From Glaciimonas sp. (GTDB lineage: Bacteria > Pseudomonadota > Gammaproteobacteria > Burkholderiales > Burkholderiaceae): a DNA stretch of 12,978 bases. The notes under the pieces were generated by a model, which was not told the origin of the DNA, made no database searches, and saw only the letters and a list, made by a program, of their open reading frames with translations. This document shows positions 1-6,971 of this stretch, piece by piece. Position 1 is the first letter of the stretch; each line of letters opens with the position of its first letter. Made by a program: the position numbers and the translations under genes. The stretch spans positions 1 through 12,978 of the forward strand of contig JACMQE010000095.1 of assembly GCA_014377145.1 (NCBI GenBank), read 5' to 3'.

Positions 1-189
1 GCTATATTACCCTTCCAGGGTGCTTCTAGCCCTCGCAGCATCCTGTTCCAGCTTCGAGGCACGCACGGTGCCTCATGGCTTCGTTAAAATCCTAAGAAGC
101 TATTCGAAATCTTATATGTTTTATTTGTAGCTCCGTAGACTGGACGGATGAAAAAAGTGATCAGACAAACCCTGCTTGCATTTCAAATC
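1..189. other. unassigned left edge with a short signal-like ORF
   Basis: No gene can be assigned here. Two plus-strand frames are open from the window edge, ending at about 87 and 130, but neither gives a protein I recognise. An ATG at 148 opens a 27-codon frame starting MKKVIRQTLLAF that looks like the beginning of a signal peptide. It runs straight into the inverted-repeat element at 190 and stops at 229-231 inside it. It may be the 5' stub of a gene cut by insertion of that element, or simply chance. No convincing ribosome binding site is visible. Confidence 0.25.
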
Positions 190-301
190 GGACTTACACA
201 AAATTGTCCCAGCAGCATTGTACTTTCCTAGTTGTACTAGCGTACGGTCTTCGCCGGTAGATTTTGGTAAGTTCGTTGCCGGGACAATTTTGTGTAAGTC
301 C
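190..301. repeat. inverted-repeat element, copy 1 (112 bp)
   Basis: The ends, 190-210 and 281-301, are a perfect 21-bp inverted repeat beginning GGACTTACACAAAATTG. Matching continues imperfectly a few bases inward. There is no coding frame inside. A related copy lies at 6337-6461 and shares the arm sequence, the inner CCCAGCAGC block and the core TTTTGGTAAGT. Two dispersed homologous copies, terminal inverted repeats and no transposase fit a MITE-like non-autonomous element, or the joined ends of an insertion sequence. The arm loosely recalls IS256-family termini, but that is a guess. No clear target-site duplication flanks it. Confidence 0.75.
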
Positions 302-452
302 TAAATTAATATCTAATTAAAAATAATTTTTACCAGTAATTTTCGCAAATTTTTACACTTTTTTTACACCCGCTCTCAGCGTCTCCACACCATTTTTAGA
401 ATTTTTCAAATAGCCTGTCAGTATCAAAAAAGATGCGTATGGAAAAATAATA

Positions 453-554
453 GTGTTGCTAATGGGCGGATTATTGGTTGGAGCGATTGTGTTATTCTTT
501 GCCGCGACATGGGCCTTTGTTATAGGCTATAAAAAACTGGAGGACCGAAAATGA
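453..554 (+). CDS. small single-span membrane protein upstream of kdp
   Basis: A 33-codon frame from GTG 453 (or 30 codons from ATG 462) ends with TGA at 552-554, overlapping the ATG at 551 of the next gene in an ATGA arrangement. The product is one hydrophobic helix ([20 protein letters not shown]) with a charged tail, YKKLEDRK. The overlap and the GGAGG at 539-543, which serves the next start, indicate translational coupling in the kdp operon. Betaproteobacterial kdp operons often carry such a short membrane ORF before kdpF; its function is unknown to me. The frame is undamaged, but with kdpA and kdpB broken it is probably a relic. The start is uncertain because no strong ribosome binding site is seen. 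The AT-rich stretch 302-452 upstream would have held the operon promoter, but I cannot point to a convincing one. Confidence 0.5.
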   Translation: MLLMGGLLVGAIVLFFAATWAFVIGYKKLEDRK

Positions 555-1898
555 ATCCGTTTTATGTATTCGGCGCGGTCTTCACCCTCGCGTTGGTGGT
601 GCAAAACTTCTTCTCCGCAGCCACCGGCATCGCGATCGCATTTGCCTTGATTCCGGACTTTTCGCGCTACTCATCCCAATCGGTAGGTAATTTCTGGCGC
701 TATATGACTTGGTCCACGCTATATTTATTGCTACCTTTTTCCCTAGCTGATGGGGCAGGGCGTGATTCAAAATTTTGACGCTTACAAAGACGTCTCGCTA
801 TTGCGAGCGCTAACTTATCAACAGCCAAAAGTAGGTGCTGACGCACAACCAATCAAAGACGCCAAGGGCAATCTCGTAATGGAAACGCTGACCACACCAA
901 CCCAAACATTGGCAATGAGCCCCTTCGTATCATAAGAAGCGATCAAAATGATCGGTACAAATAATGGTGGCGGTTTTTTCAATGCCAACTCGGCCCATCC
1001 ATACGAAAATCTAACACCGTTGTCAAACTTCATTCAGATGCTGCAATTTTCTGATTCCCGCTGCGCTGTGCTTTGTCTTTGGCCGCATGGTCGGGGATAT
1101 CCGGCAAGGCTGGGCGGTGTTGGCCGCGATGACGATTATCTTCGTCGCGGCGGCCATCGTTGTCATGATTGTCGAGCAGCAATCCCATCTCGGTCTGAGT
1201 GCACTGGGTATTGACCAGGTCCAAAGCCTGTGGTAGTCCGGCGACAATATGGAAGGTAAAGAAACCCATTTCGGCATTAGCGCATCGGCCTTGATGCAAA
1301 TGGGCGAAGTCGTTTTCGGTGGCGTTGGTTCTGGCTTGTACGGGATGCTCGTATTTGCGATCATGGCTGTGTTTATTACTGGGTTAATGATCGGTCGCAA
1401 ACCTAAGTATCTGGGTAAAAAATTCAGTCGTTTGAAATGAAAATGACCGCGATTGCCATGCTCGCCGTTCCTTTGTTGGTACTCGGTGGCAATGCCATCG
1501 CTGTGATGGTCAGCACTGGCATTGCCGGGATTTTGAACCCTGGTGCGCATGGATTCACTGAAATTCTCTACGCGTTTAGTTCGGCAGCTAACAATAACGG
1601 TAGCACGTTTGGTGGCTTGTTAGCGAATACCCCTTTCTACAACATCACACTAGCGATGGCAATGTGGTTTAGACGCTTTGTTATCATCATCGGGATTCTA
1701 GCAATTGCTGGTTCACTAGCAGCTAAGAAAAGATTGGAACTGAATGCCGGCACGATGCCAACCCATGGTCCTTTGTTTGTCGTGCTGTTGATCGGGATTG
1801 TGGTGTTGGTGGGTGTATTGAACTACGTACCTGCGCTTACTCTCGGGCCGATTGCTGAACATTTGCAAATCGTTGCCACGCCAGCGCTGGTCCATTAA
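551..1898 (+). pseudogene. kdpA: kdpF-kdpA deletion fusion, K+-transporting ATPase subunit A, broken
   Basis: KdpA is the K+-channel-like subunit of the KdpFABC inner-membrane pump, normally about 560-600 residues. The start at 551 has a good GGAGG site. The first ~16 residues ([16 protein letters not shown]) read like a KdpF N-terminus and then switch in frame to KdpA at [12 protein letters not shown], so about 120 KdpA N-terminal codons, including the first selectivity-filter loop, are gone. Further lesions: a frameshift near 747; CAA-to-TAA at 933-935; two single-base losses near 1040; TAG at 1234-1236; an in-frame loss of about 32 codons near 1290-1296; and an A7-to-A6 slip near 1416-1422. 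The remaining filter loops are recognisable: GTNNGGGFF (with one extra Asn), VGSGLYGM and SSAANNNGS. The C-terminus from 1437 is intact to the normal end at 1898. It cannot encode a working subunit. Confidence 0.93.
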
Positions 1899-1911
1899 AA
1901 AGAAAAACATC

Positions 1912-2330
1912 ATGCCTTCTTTCCTAATAGTTCTCGTCACAAATGGATGTTGTTTGATTCGGCGTTACTTGGCCCTGCGATCATCGCTGCGTTGCAGAAA
2001 TTGACGCCGCGCACCCAGTTACGTAATCCGGTCATGTTCGTCGTGTATCTCGGTAGTATTCTGACGACCCTGTTATTTTTTTAAGCATGGTTTAGCAAGG
2101 GTGAGGCCAGTCACGTATTTATTCTGTCGATTTCGGTCTGGCTCTGATTTACGGTCTTGTTCGCTAATTTTGCTGAAGCGCTTGCAGAAGGGCGCATTAA
2201 GGCGCAGGCTGCATCGTTGCGCGCTTTGAAGCAAACCGTAAGCGCCATCACAGGTGAATCGGCACCCGTCATTCGTGAATCCGGCGGCGATTTTTCAGCT
2301 TTTACCGGCGGCACGCGGGTGTTGTCCGAT
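1912..2330 (+). pseudogene. kdpB: kdpB fragment, K+-transporting P-type ATPase subunit B, truncated
   Basis: This follows kdpA by 13 bases, the normal operon order. It starts at ATG 1912 (MPSFL), shifts frame near 1927, then reads [52 protein letters not shown] and [16 protein letters not shown], all KdpB signatures. In-frame stops lie at 2082-2084 (TAA) and 2145-2147 (TGA, replacing a Trp codon). Near 2238-2244 the sequence jumps from LKQTV to SAITGESAP, an in-frame loss of roughly 55-60 codons of the actuator domain. Homology ends at GTRVLSD (2330), where minus-strand xdhC sequence begins. The phosphorylation motif DKTGT, the nucleotide-binding domain and the later membrane helices (over 500 residues) are absent, as is kdpC. 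Confidence 0.92.
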
Positions 2331-2494
2331 ACCGATCCGGTAAAATCGCCATCGGCATTAATCGCAAACAGTGAATCCAGTGGGCTGGGTGCAGAGCCCC
2401 AATCTCGCACTACCGTCACCAGTACCACGCGCTTGCCTTGCTGCAACCAACTGATAGCGTTATTTAATACCTGACAATAATCGACTGCATTCAT
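2329..2494 (-). pseudogene. XdhC/CoxI-family protein, N-terminal stub
   Basis: From ATG 2494 reading leftward, about 55 codons give [19 protein letters not shown], then [17 protein letters not shown] and DGDFTGSVS. The pattern (R)[18 protein letters not shown]...GSVSGG is the N-terminal signature of XdhC/CoxI proteins, which mature molybdenum hydroxylases such as xanthine dehydrogenase. After GSVS the frame enters antisense kdpB sequence, so about 80 percent or more of the gene is missing. No ribosome binding site stands out. The stub faces kdpB, and the two were joined tail to tail by a deletion or inversion. The family call rests on a short segment but the motif order is distinctive. Confidence 0.75.
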
Positions 2495-2934
2495 TTTTTT
2501 ATGCTTATTTTATGCATAGGGTGATGGATTTATTGCTTCTGCTGTCAGCGCTGGATAGCGACATCGCGCCAATTGCGATGGGATAAAGTAATTGTCATGA
2601 TAACAACGATACGTAATGCCTTCACCTACACATACCTAAACGCATAAACAAGGTTGATCGCGGGGTACCGGTGACAGATTCATTCTCTGCGCGAATTTTC
2701 CCCATCACCTCGGCGAGGTAAAAGGGATTAATCGGAGCAAGTAGCGTAAATCGCCGTCGCCTGTTATACGAGAATGGTGCTAGCGTATGGGTAAGAATAT
2801 TCGTCTTCAGAAAGTGCGCTTATCTCTTTATGAAGGCGGCTTTCTCGGCTATAAAAATCCCCCTCGAAGACCAATAATCTCGGCACTGATTAGATAAAAA
2901 ATCTCCGCTTACATTGCCTTTGATTAAAGGATGT
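2495..2934. other. 440-bp gap, no firm gene
   Basis: The gap lies between the xdhC start (minus) and the peptidase pseudogene (plus) and may hold promoters for both. A minus-strand frame with no ATG start is open from about 2819 to 2625. It reads LAPINPFYLAEVMGKIRAEN followed by ESVTGTPRSTLFMR, which looks protein-like, but I cannot place it in a family. It could be a gene remnant or chance. A short inverted repeat CATCGC...GCGATG lies near 2561-2580. Nothing else is assignable. Confidence 0.35.
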
Positions 2935-4264
2935 ATGAAATACCATCAGCACCTCCACGCATTCGGTGTAGCGTTCTTTCTTGCTACTAGCGGCGCGTTA
3001 TTGCACGCGGTGCCGGTAACAAGCGCTGCGGCAGTCACAGAACCAAGCCCACCTTCGATTAAAGCACGACAAGTCAAAATACAGGTGGTCAAACAACGTA
3101 TTGATCTACACGAGATCAGTGCGAGGCACCACGCTGTCGCAGCCCGGCGCGCAATATCAATATATAAACACGAATATCGGTACCGATCAACAAGGATTGA
3201 TGCCAGCGATGTCAGTTTCAAGCGCGACAGTCATCTTGCAAATTATCGATCCAGGTAACCATTTCGATTCTAGTTTGCATGGTGTCGTCATTGACCAGTA
3301 CCAGATTGCCTGTGACATCGCTTCACAGCCACCTGCCTTTATGGGACACTGGCGGGGGTACGAGCCTCCCTGGCCTATGTTCATAACACACGGACGCGCC
3401 CTGGGTGTCTTAAAGTAGATGTAAATGATCTGGAAAAACAAGCGATCTATCACAATATGCCCGACCAGTCGCGCATGTGAGCAACTATAACGTTGATGCG
3501 AATGGCTATGGGTCAATAGGGACCGAATGGCGGGTGGGCGCACCAATCGAAGATAATCGCGGCGGACTACGCTTTTTGATGCTGACGAATCATCACGTCA
3601 TCACAGATACCAATGACATCCGTCAGATCGAAATCTGGTTCGACCACGAGCATAACCATTGTGATGAAAAAATTACCAACAGCGATACTGCGACAAGAGC
3701 GCCTGTTAAATGTGGTCTTCAGAAATTGGTGCGCAGCAATAGCACTAGCCATATCGAGTATCAATTATTTGCATTGCAAGTCAACGCCGTAGATATCGTC
3801 AAGCTAAAGTCCTTTGGTTATCTGGGTCTGGAAGTCACGCCAACCGAAGGGCAGGAGAGATATATTCCGCAACATGGGATCGATCAGAATGTAAAAACGA
3901 GTCCAGAACGCTATCTAAAAATTATCACCGTGGTTGCGGATGATGACAGCGCCTGTAAAATCAGGTCCTTGAAAGTTATCCTTTATCTGACATTACCGAT
4001 GAAGTCGTCGGGCCAATTGAGCTTATCGTTGTTCAAGTTGTTGCGCCGGAACCGGTGGTGGATAATGGCATCACCGATAAAGAACCTACGACCGATTACG
4101 TAAGTTATAAAAATGGTATCAAATATCTGGCTGGTGCGATCTTGCAGCATAAAGGCAATGTGTATATCAATTCAAACAATTCGGTTGGTGTGGGCAGACA
4201 GCCTATGTGCCGGCATTCTGCATGGTGCACATGCCTAGAGGTCTGTATCCCGGTAGGGAAATAA
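2935..4264 (+). pseudogene. secreted trypsin-like serine peptidase with chitin-binding-type module, broken
   Basis: ATG 2935 (AAAGG at 2926-2930) begins a signal peptide: KYHQH, a hydrophobic stretch (FGVAFFLATSGALLHAV), then Ala/Pro/Ser residues. The reading frame changes near 3095, 3410, 3470 and 3970. Joined segments read GTTLSQPGAQYQYIN, MSVSSATVILQI, YGSIGTEWRVGAP, FLMLTNHHVI (catalytic His motif, 3585-3599), IEYQLFAL (expected Asp region, here Glu), ERYIPQHG and DDSACKI. These are features of exported S1-type peptidases. The block that should carry GxSGSP is missing between SACKI and YPLSDITDEVVGP. The C-terminal part (YVSYKNGIKYLAGAILQHKG, then WCTCLEVCIP) resembles a CBM5/12 carbohydrate-binding module, itself ending out of frame. 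The product was probably extracellular. No function can remain. Confidence 0.72.
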
Positions 4265-5018
4265 GGAGTCGGTCCTGAATAATTCAGTCTTTGGATCCAT
4301 AAGAACCTCAACAGAAATTGCAAGGAAGTGAATATTTCCTATTTGTGCAAATTCAGCAAACACTTTTTTCATCAAGCCTATGTCAGTATTTGTTCTTTTA
4401 AATTTTTCAGGATTGAATACCTATGGAGAATTCATTTCAAGGGGAAGCTCAATGTGGGGCAGGTGCCAAACAATCGAAACTAGCAACTTGCTAGCTTTGG
4501 ATTCTTATCCAGGGCAGTGCCAGACTTAAAGCTCACATTCGACGCATTAATCTGAGCGGCCGCCACGCCAAATGTACCTCCCCAAACAGCATATTAGATG
4601 CTGGTGGCAGTATATTGGGACACCACGATCTATCGGTATGTTTAGCGTTACGGCGCACTTGGGATGTCGTTGGCGGAAAGCGGATGACATCGGAGGTTGG
4701 ATAAGATCTCGATAAAAAATCGGCCTCAATATAGGCTCAAGCCAGCATTCATCCCCACTATTTCAAAGGCATGACTTTTATTCGTGCTCCTGGCCCCTTA
4801 AATTATATGCACCATGGAAAGTGCCTACGCAAAATTGGTCCATTAACGTGCTGACCAAACCTGCCGATGAAGACAGCCTCCTACTACCAGGTCGCGTAGG
4901 CGGCTAGGAGAGCACAACACCGCTAGGGTGATCGGACAAGTTCTAGCAATATTAATGCCAACCCATCTTGCATAGTTCGATAGTGTCGTGTTGCATGGTC
5001 ATGTATATAATGCACGGC
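4265..5018. other. 750-bp region without a recognisable gene
   Basis: I find no gene I can name between the peptidase pseudogene and argA. A plus-strand frame is open from 4716 to the TAG at 4905-4907 and ends QNWSINVLTKPADEDSLLLP, which looks protein-like. It has no clear start and no family I recognise. A 15-bp odd palindrome with half-site CTAGCAA sits at 4480-4494. A minus-strand 60-codon frame at 4547-4729 is poor in protein character and was discounted. The segment is probably eroded coding DNA. Confidence 0.35.
5006..5011 (+). promoter_or_regulatory. candidate -10 box directly upstream of argA
   Basis: A perfect TATAAT stands eight bases before the ATG at 5019. If used, transcription would begin at or next to the start codon and give a leaderless message. 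No good -35 hexamer lies at the usual spacing, and TATAAT occurs often by chance in DNA of this composition, so this is only a candidate. Confidence 0.25.
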
Positions 5019-6329
5019 ATGGAAAACACCTCCGAATTTGTTCAGTGGCTGCGCTCTGTCGCACCTTACATCCATGCCTTTCGCGGCAAGACCTTTGTTA
5101 TCGCCTTTCCGGGCGAATTGGTCATGGCGGGCGCCTTGCCCGTGCTGGCGCAGGATTTGTCTCTGCTGCACGCATTAGGCATCAAAATTGTGATTGTTCA
5201 CGGCTCACGACCGCAGGTTGAGGAGCAATTGGCATTGCGTAACGTCGAAACCCACTTTCATAATGGATTACGGATCACCGATATCGCCGCGCTGGAATGC
5301 GCCAAAGAAGCCGCTGGTGAATTGCGTCTGGATATCGAGGCTGCCTTCAGTCAGGGCTTGCCTAACACGCCAATGGCGCACGCTGCGATTCGCATTATTT
5401 CCGGTAATTTTGTGACAGCGTGTCCACTTGGTGTAATTGAGGGTGCTGATCTACAATTGGCCGGCGTGGTGCGTAAAATTGCCTACGAAACTATCCACTC
5501 TATTTTGAATGCCGGTAATTTGGTATTGCTCTCTCCGCTAGGCTTTTCGCCGACTGGGGAAGCCTTTAATTTGGCGATGGAAGACGTCGCAGTCGCAGCA
5601 GCGATTGCATTACGTGCGGAAAAACTAATTTTTATTAATGAAACGCCTTTAATGAAAGATGCGGGCGATACCGAAATCCGCGAATTATCCTCACATCAGG
5701 CACAAGCAGTACTGGAAAGTGGGTGTTTGCCATCCGATTCTGCTTTTTATTTGCAACACGCGATCAAATCCTGCAACGCTGGGGTGCCGCGCGCGCATAT
5801 CGTGCCGTTTGCGACAGATGGATCAGCATTGCTAGAACTATTTACGCATGATGGTATCGGCACCATGATAACTTACGAGAATCTGGAAAGCCTGCGCGAA
5901 GCGACCATTGAAGATGTCGGCGGTATCCTGAAGCTGATCGAGCCGCTGGAAGCCGATGGCACGCTGGTCAAGCGTGGCCGTGAATTGATTGAGCGTGAAA
6001 TTCATTATTTCTCGGTGATCGACCATGATGGCGTCTTGTTTGGTTGCGCCGCACTATATCCGTTCCCCGACGAGAAAATGGGCGAAATGGCCTGTCTGAC
6101 CGTCAATCCCGAAGTACAGGCGCAAGGCGACGGCGAGAAAATTTTGAAACATATGGAAAGCCGCGCACGCTCTGCTGGTCTGACCAAATTATTTGTGCTT
6201 ACTACGCGAACCTCGCACTGGTTTTTGCGCCGCGGATTTGTTAATGCGACCGTCGACGATCTGCCGAAGGACCGTCAACATATGTATAACTGGCAACGAA
6301 AATCGCTGGTATTGATCAAACAACTGTAA
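5019..6329 (+). CDS. argA: N-acetylglutamate synthase (amino-acid N-acetyltransferase)
   Basis: This enzyme acetylates glutamate with acetyl-CoA, the committed first step of arginine biosynthesis, in the cytoplasm. From ATG 5019 (MENTSEFVQWLRSVAPY) it is 436 residues, close to E. coli ArgA (443). Residues ~20-285 form the amino-acid-kinase-like domain (GKTFVIAFPGELV, IVIVHGSRPQ, NLVLLSPLGFSPTGEAFN). Residues ~290-430 form the GNAT domain, with the acetyl-CoA loop QAQGDGEKIL and the conserved ending LFVLTTRTSHWFLRRGF. In-frame ATGs also exist at 5001 and 5010. I chose 5019 because family members begin MENT.QFVQWLR. No clear Shine-Dalgarno precedes any of them. The frame shows no damage, in contrast to its neighbours, so it is probably functional. 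The inverted-repeat element starts 8 bases past the stop. Confidence 0.96.
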   Translation: MENTSEFVQWLRSVAPYIHAFRGKTFVIAFPGELVMAGALPVLAQDLSLLHALGIKIVIVHGSRPQVEEQLALRNVETHFHNGLRITDIAALECAKEAAGELRLDIEAAFSQGLPNTPMAHAAIRIISGNFVTACPLGVIEGADLQLAGVVRKIAYETIHSILNAGNLVLLSPLGFSPTGEAFNLAMEDVAVAAAIALRAEKLIFINETPLMKDAGDTEIRELSSHQAQAVLESGCLPSDSAFYLQHAIKSCNAGVPRAHIVPFATDGSALLELFTHDGIGTMITYENLESLREATIEDVGGILKLIEPLEADGTLVKRGRELIEREIHYFSVIDHDGVLFGCAALYPFPDEKMGEMACLTVNPEVQAQGDGEKILKHMESRARSAGLTKLFVLTTRTSHWFLRRGFVNATVDDLPKDRQHMYNWQRKSLVLIKQL

Positions 6330-6336
6330 CTTGTTA

Positions 6337-6461
6337 GAACTTACTCAAATCATCCCAGCAGCGTTGTCCTTTCTTAGCTGCTTATGCGGTCTGGTGCTAG
6401 CCTACTGTTTTTGTCGATAGGTTTTGGTAAGTGCATTGCTGGGACAGTTTTGAGTAAGTCC
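6337..6461. repeat. inverted-repeat element, copy 2 (125 bp)
   Basis: This is homologous to 190-301. The right arm (6441-6461) ends GAGTAAGTCC; the left arm (6337-6356) is an imperfect match with one base missing. The inner CCCAGCAGC and the TTTTGGTAAGT core are shared with copy 1, and the central spacer is about 13 bases longer. It lies between argA and yggX, beginning just after the argA stop. The long stem-loop it could form as RNA may end or stabilise the argA transcript, though no T-run follows. There is no coding frame inside. Confidence 0.72.
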
Positions 6462-6560
6462 TATTTTTAATCTTCTATTGCATTTAATTCAATTCAATCA
6501 AAGAAGCGCCGCGCTCTTATTAAAGCTGACGCATCCCTATTAGTAGCTAAAGGAAAAATC

Positions 6561-6833
6561 ATGGCCCGCACTATTCATTGCATCAAACTCGATAAAGAAG
6601 CTGAAGGACTGGATTTTCCTCCATACCCCGGTGAACTGGGTAAGCGAATATACGACAGTGTGTCGAAAGAAGCCTGGGCTGCATGGCTCAAGCATCAAAC
6701 CATGTTAGTAAATGAAAATCGCCTAAATCTGGCTGACGTGCGCGCCCGCAAATACCTGGCGACCCAAATGGAAAATCATTTCTTTGGTAGTGGCGCAGAT
6801 GCTGCTACCGGCTACGTGCCGCCGACGGAATAA
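6561..6833 (+). CDS. yggX: YggX family Fe(II)-trafficking / oxidative damage protection protein
   Basis: A 90-residue cytoplasmic protein, matching the family length (E. coli YggX is 91). It shows [10 protein letters not shown] with the conserved Cys at position 7, [39 protein letters not shown] and a C-terminal GYVPP. Members of this family protect iron-sulfur proteins and DNA from oxidative damage, probably by handling labile Fe(II). ATG 6561 is preceded by AAAGGA at 6549-6554, a good ribosome binding site. It lies about 100 bases past the repeat element, so it probably has its own promoter, which I could not fix. The frame is undamaged; an argA-yggX order is familiar to me in Burkholderiales. 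Confidence 0.95.
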   Translation: MARTIHCIKLDKEAEGLDFPPYPGELGKRIYDSVSKEAWAAWLKHQTMLVNENRLNLADVRARKYLATQMENHFFGSGADAATGYVPPTE

Positions 6834-6971
6834 AATTGCTTCACATCGCCTATTGGTAACTCCTTTCCAATGATTGCTTGCTGCCGATCAAACTCCCTGG
6901 TCTGTGTGCCTGACTGCAGAATGGGTCTTGATCGTCTTCTTGCTACAAGCCACTAACTGATCGGAACTTTC

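Noticed and set aside
1023..1550. Long minus-strand frame of 175 codons
   Set aside because: It is antisense to unmistakable kdpA sequence and its product is low-complexity, Pro/Thr/Ile-rich. It is a shadow frame.
2157..2474. Plus-strand 105-codon frame as one gene
   Set aside because: Its first ~58 codons are KdpB and the rest is antisense of the XdhC-like gene; it is a chimera across the junction.
4547..4729. Minus-strand 60-codon frame with many Cys/His/Arg
   Set aside because: The composition is not protein-like, there is no ribosome binding site and no family resemblance.
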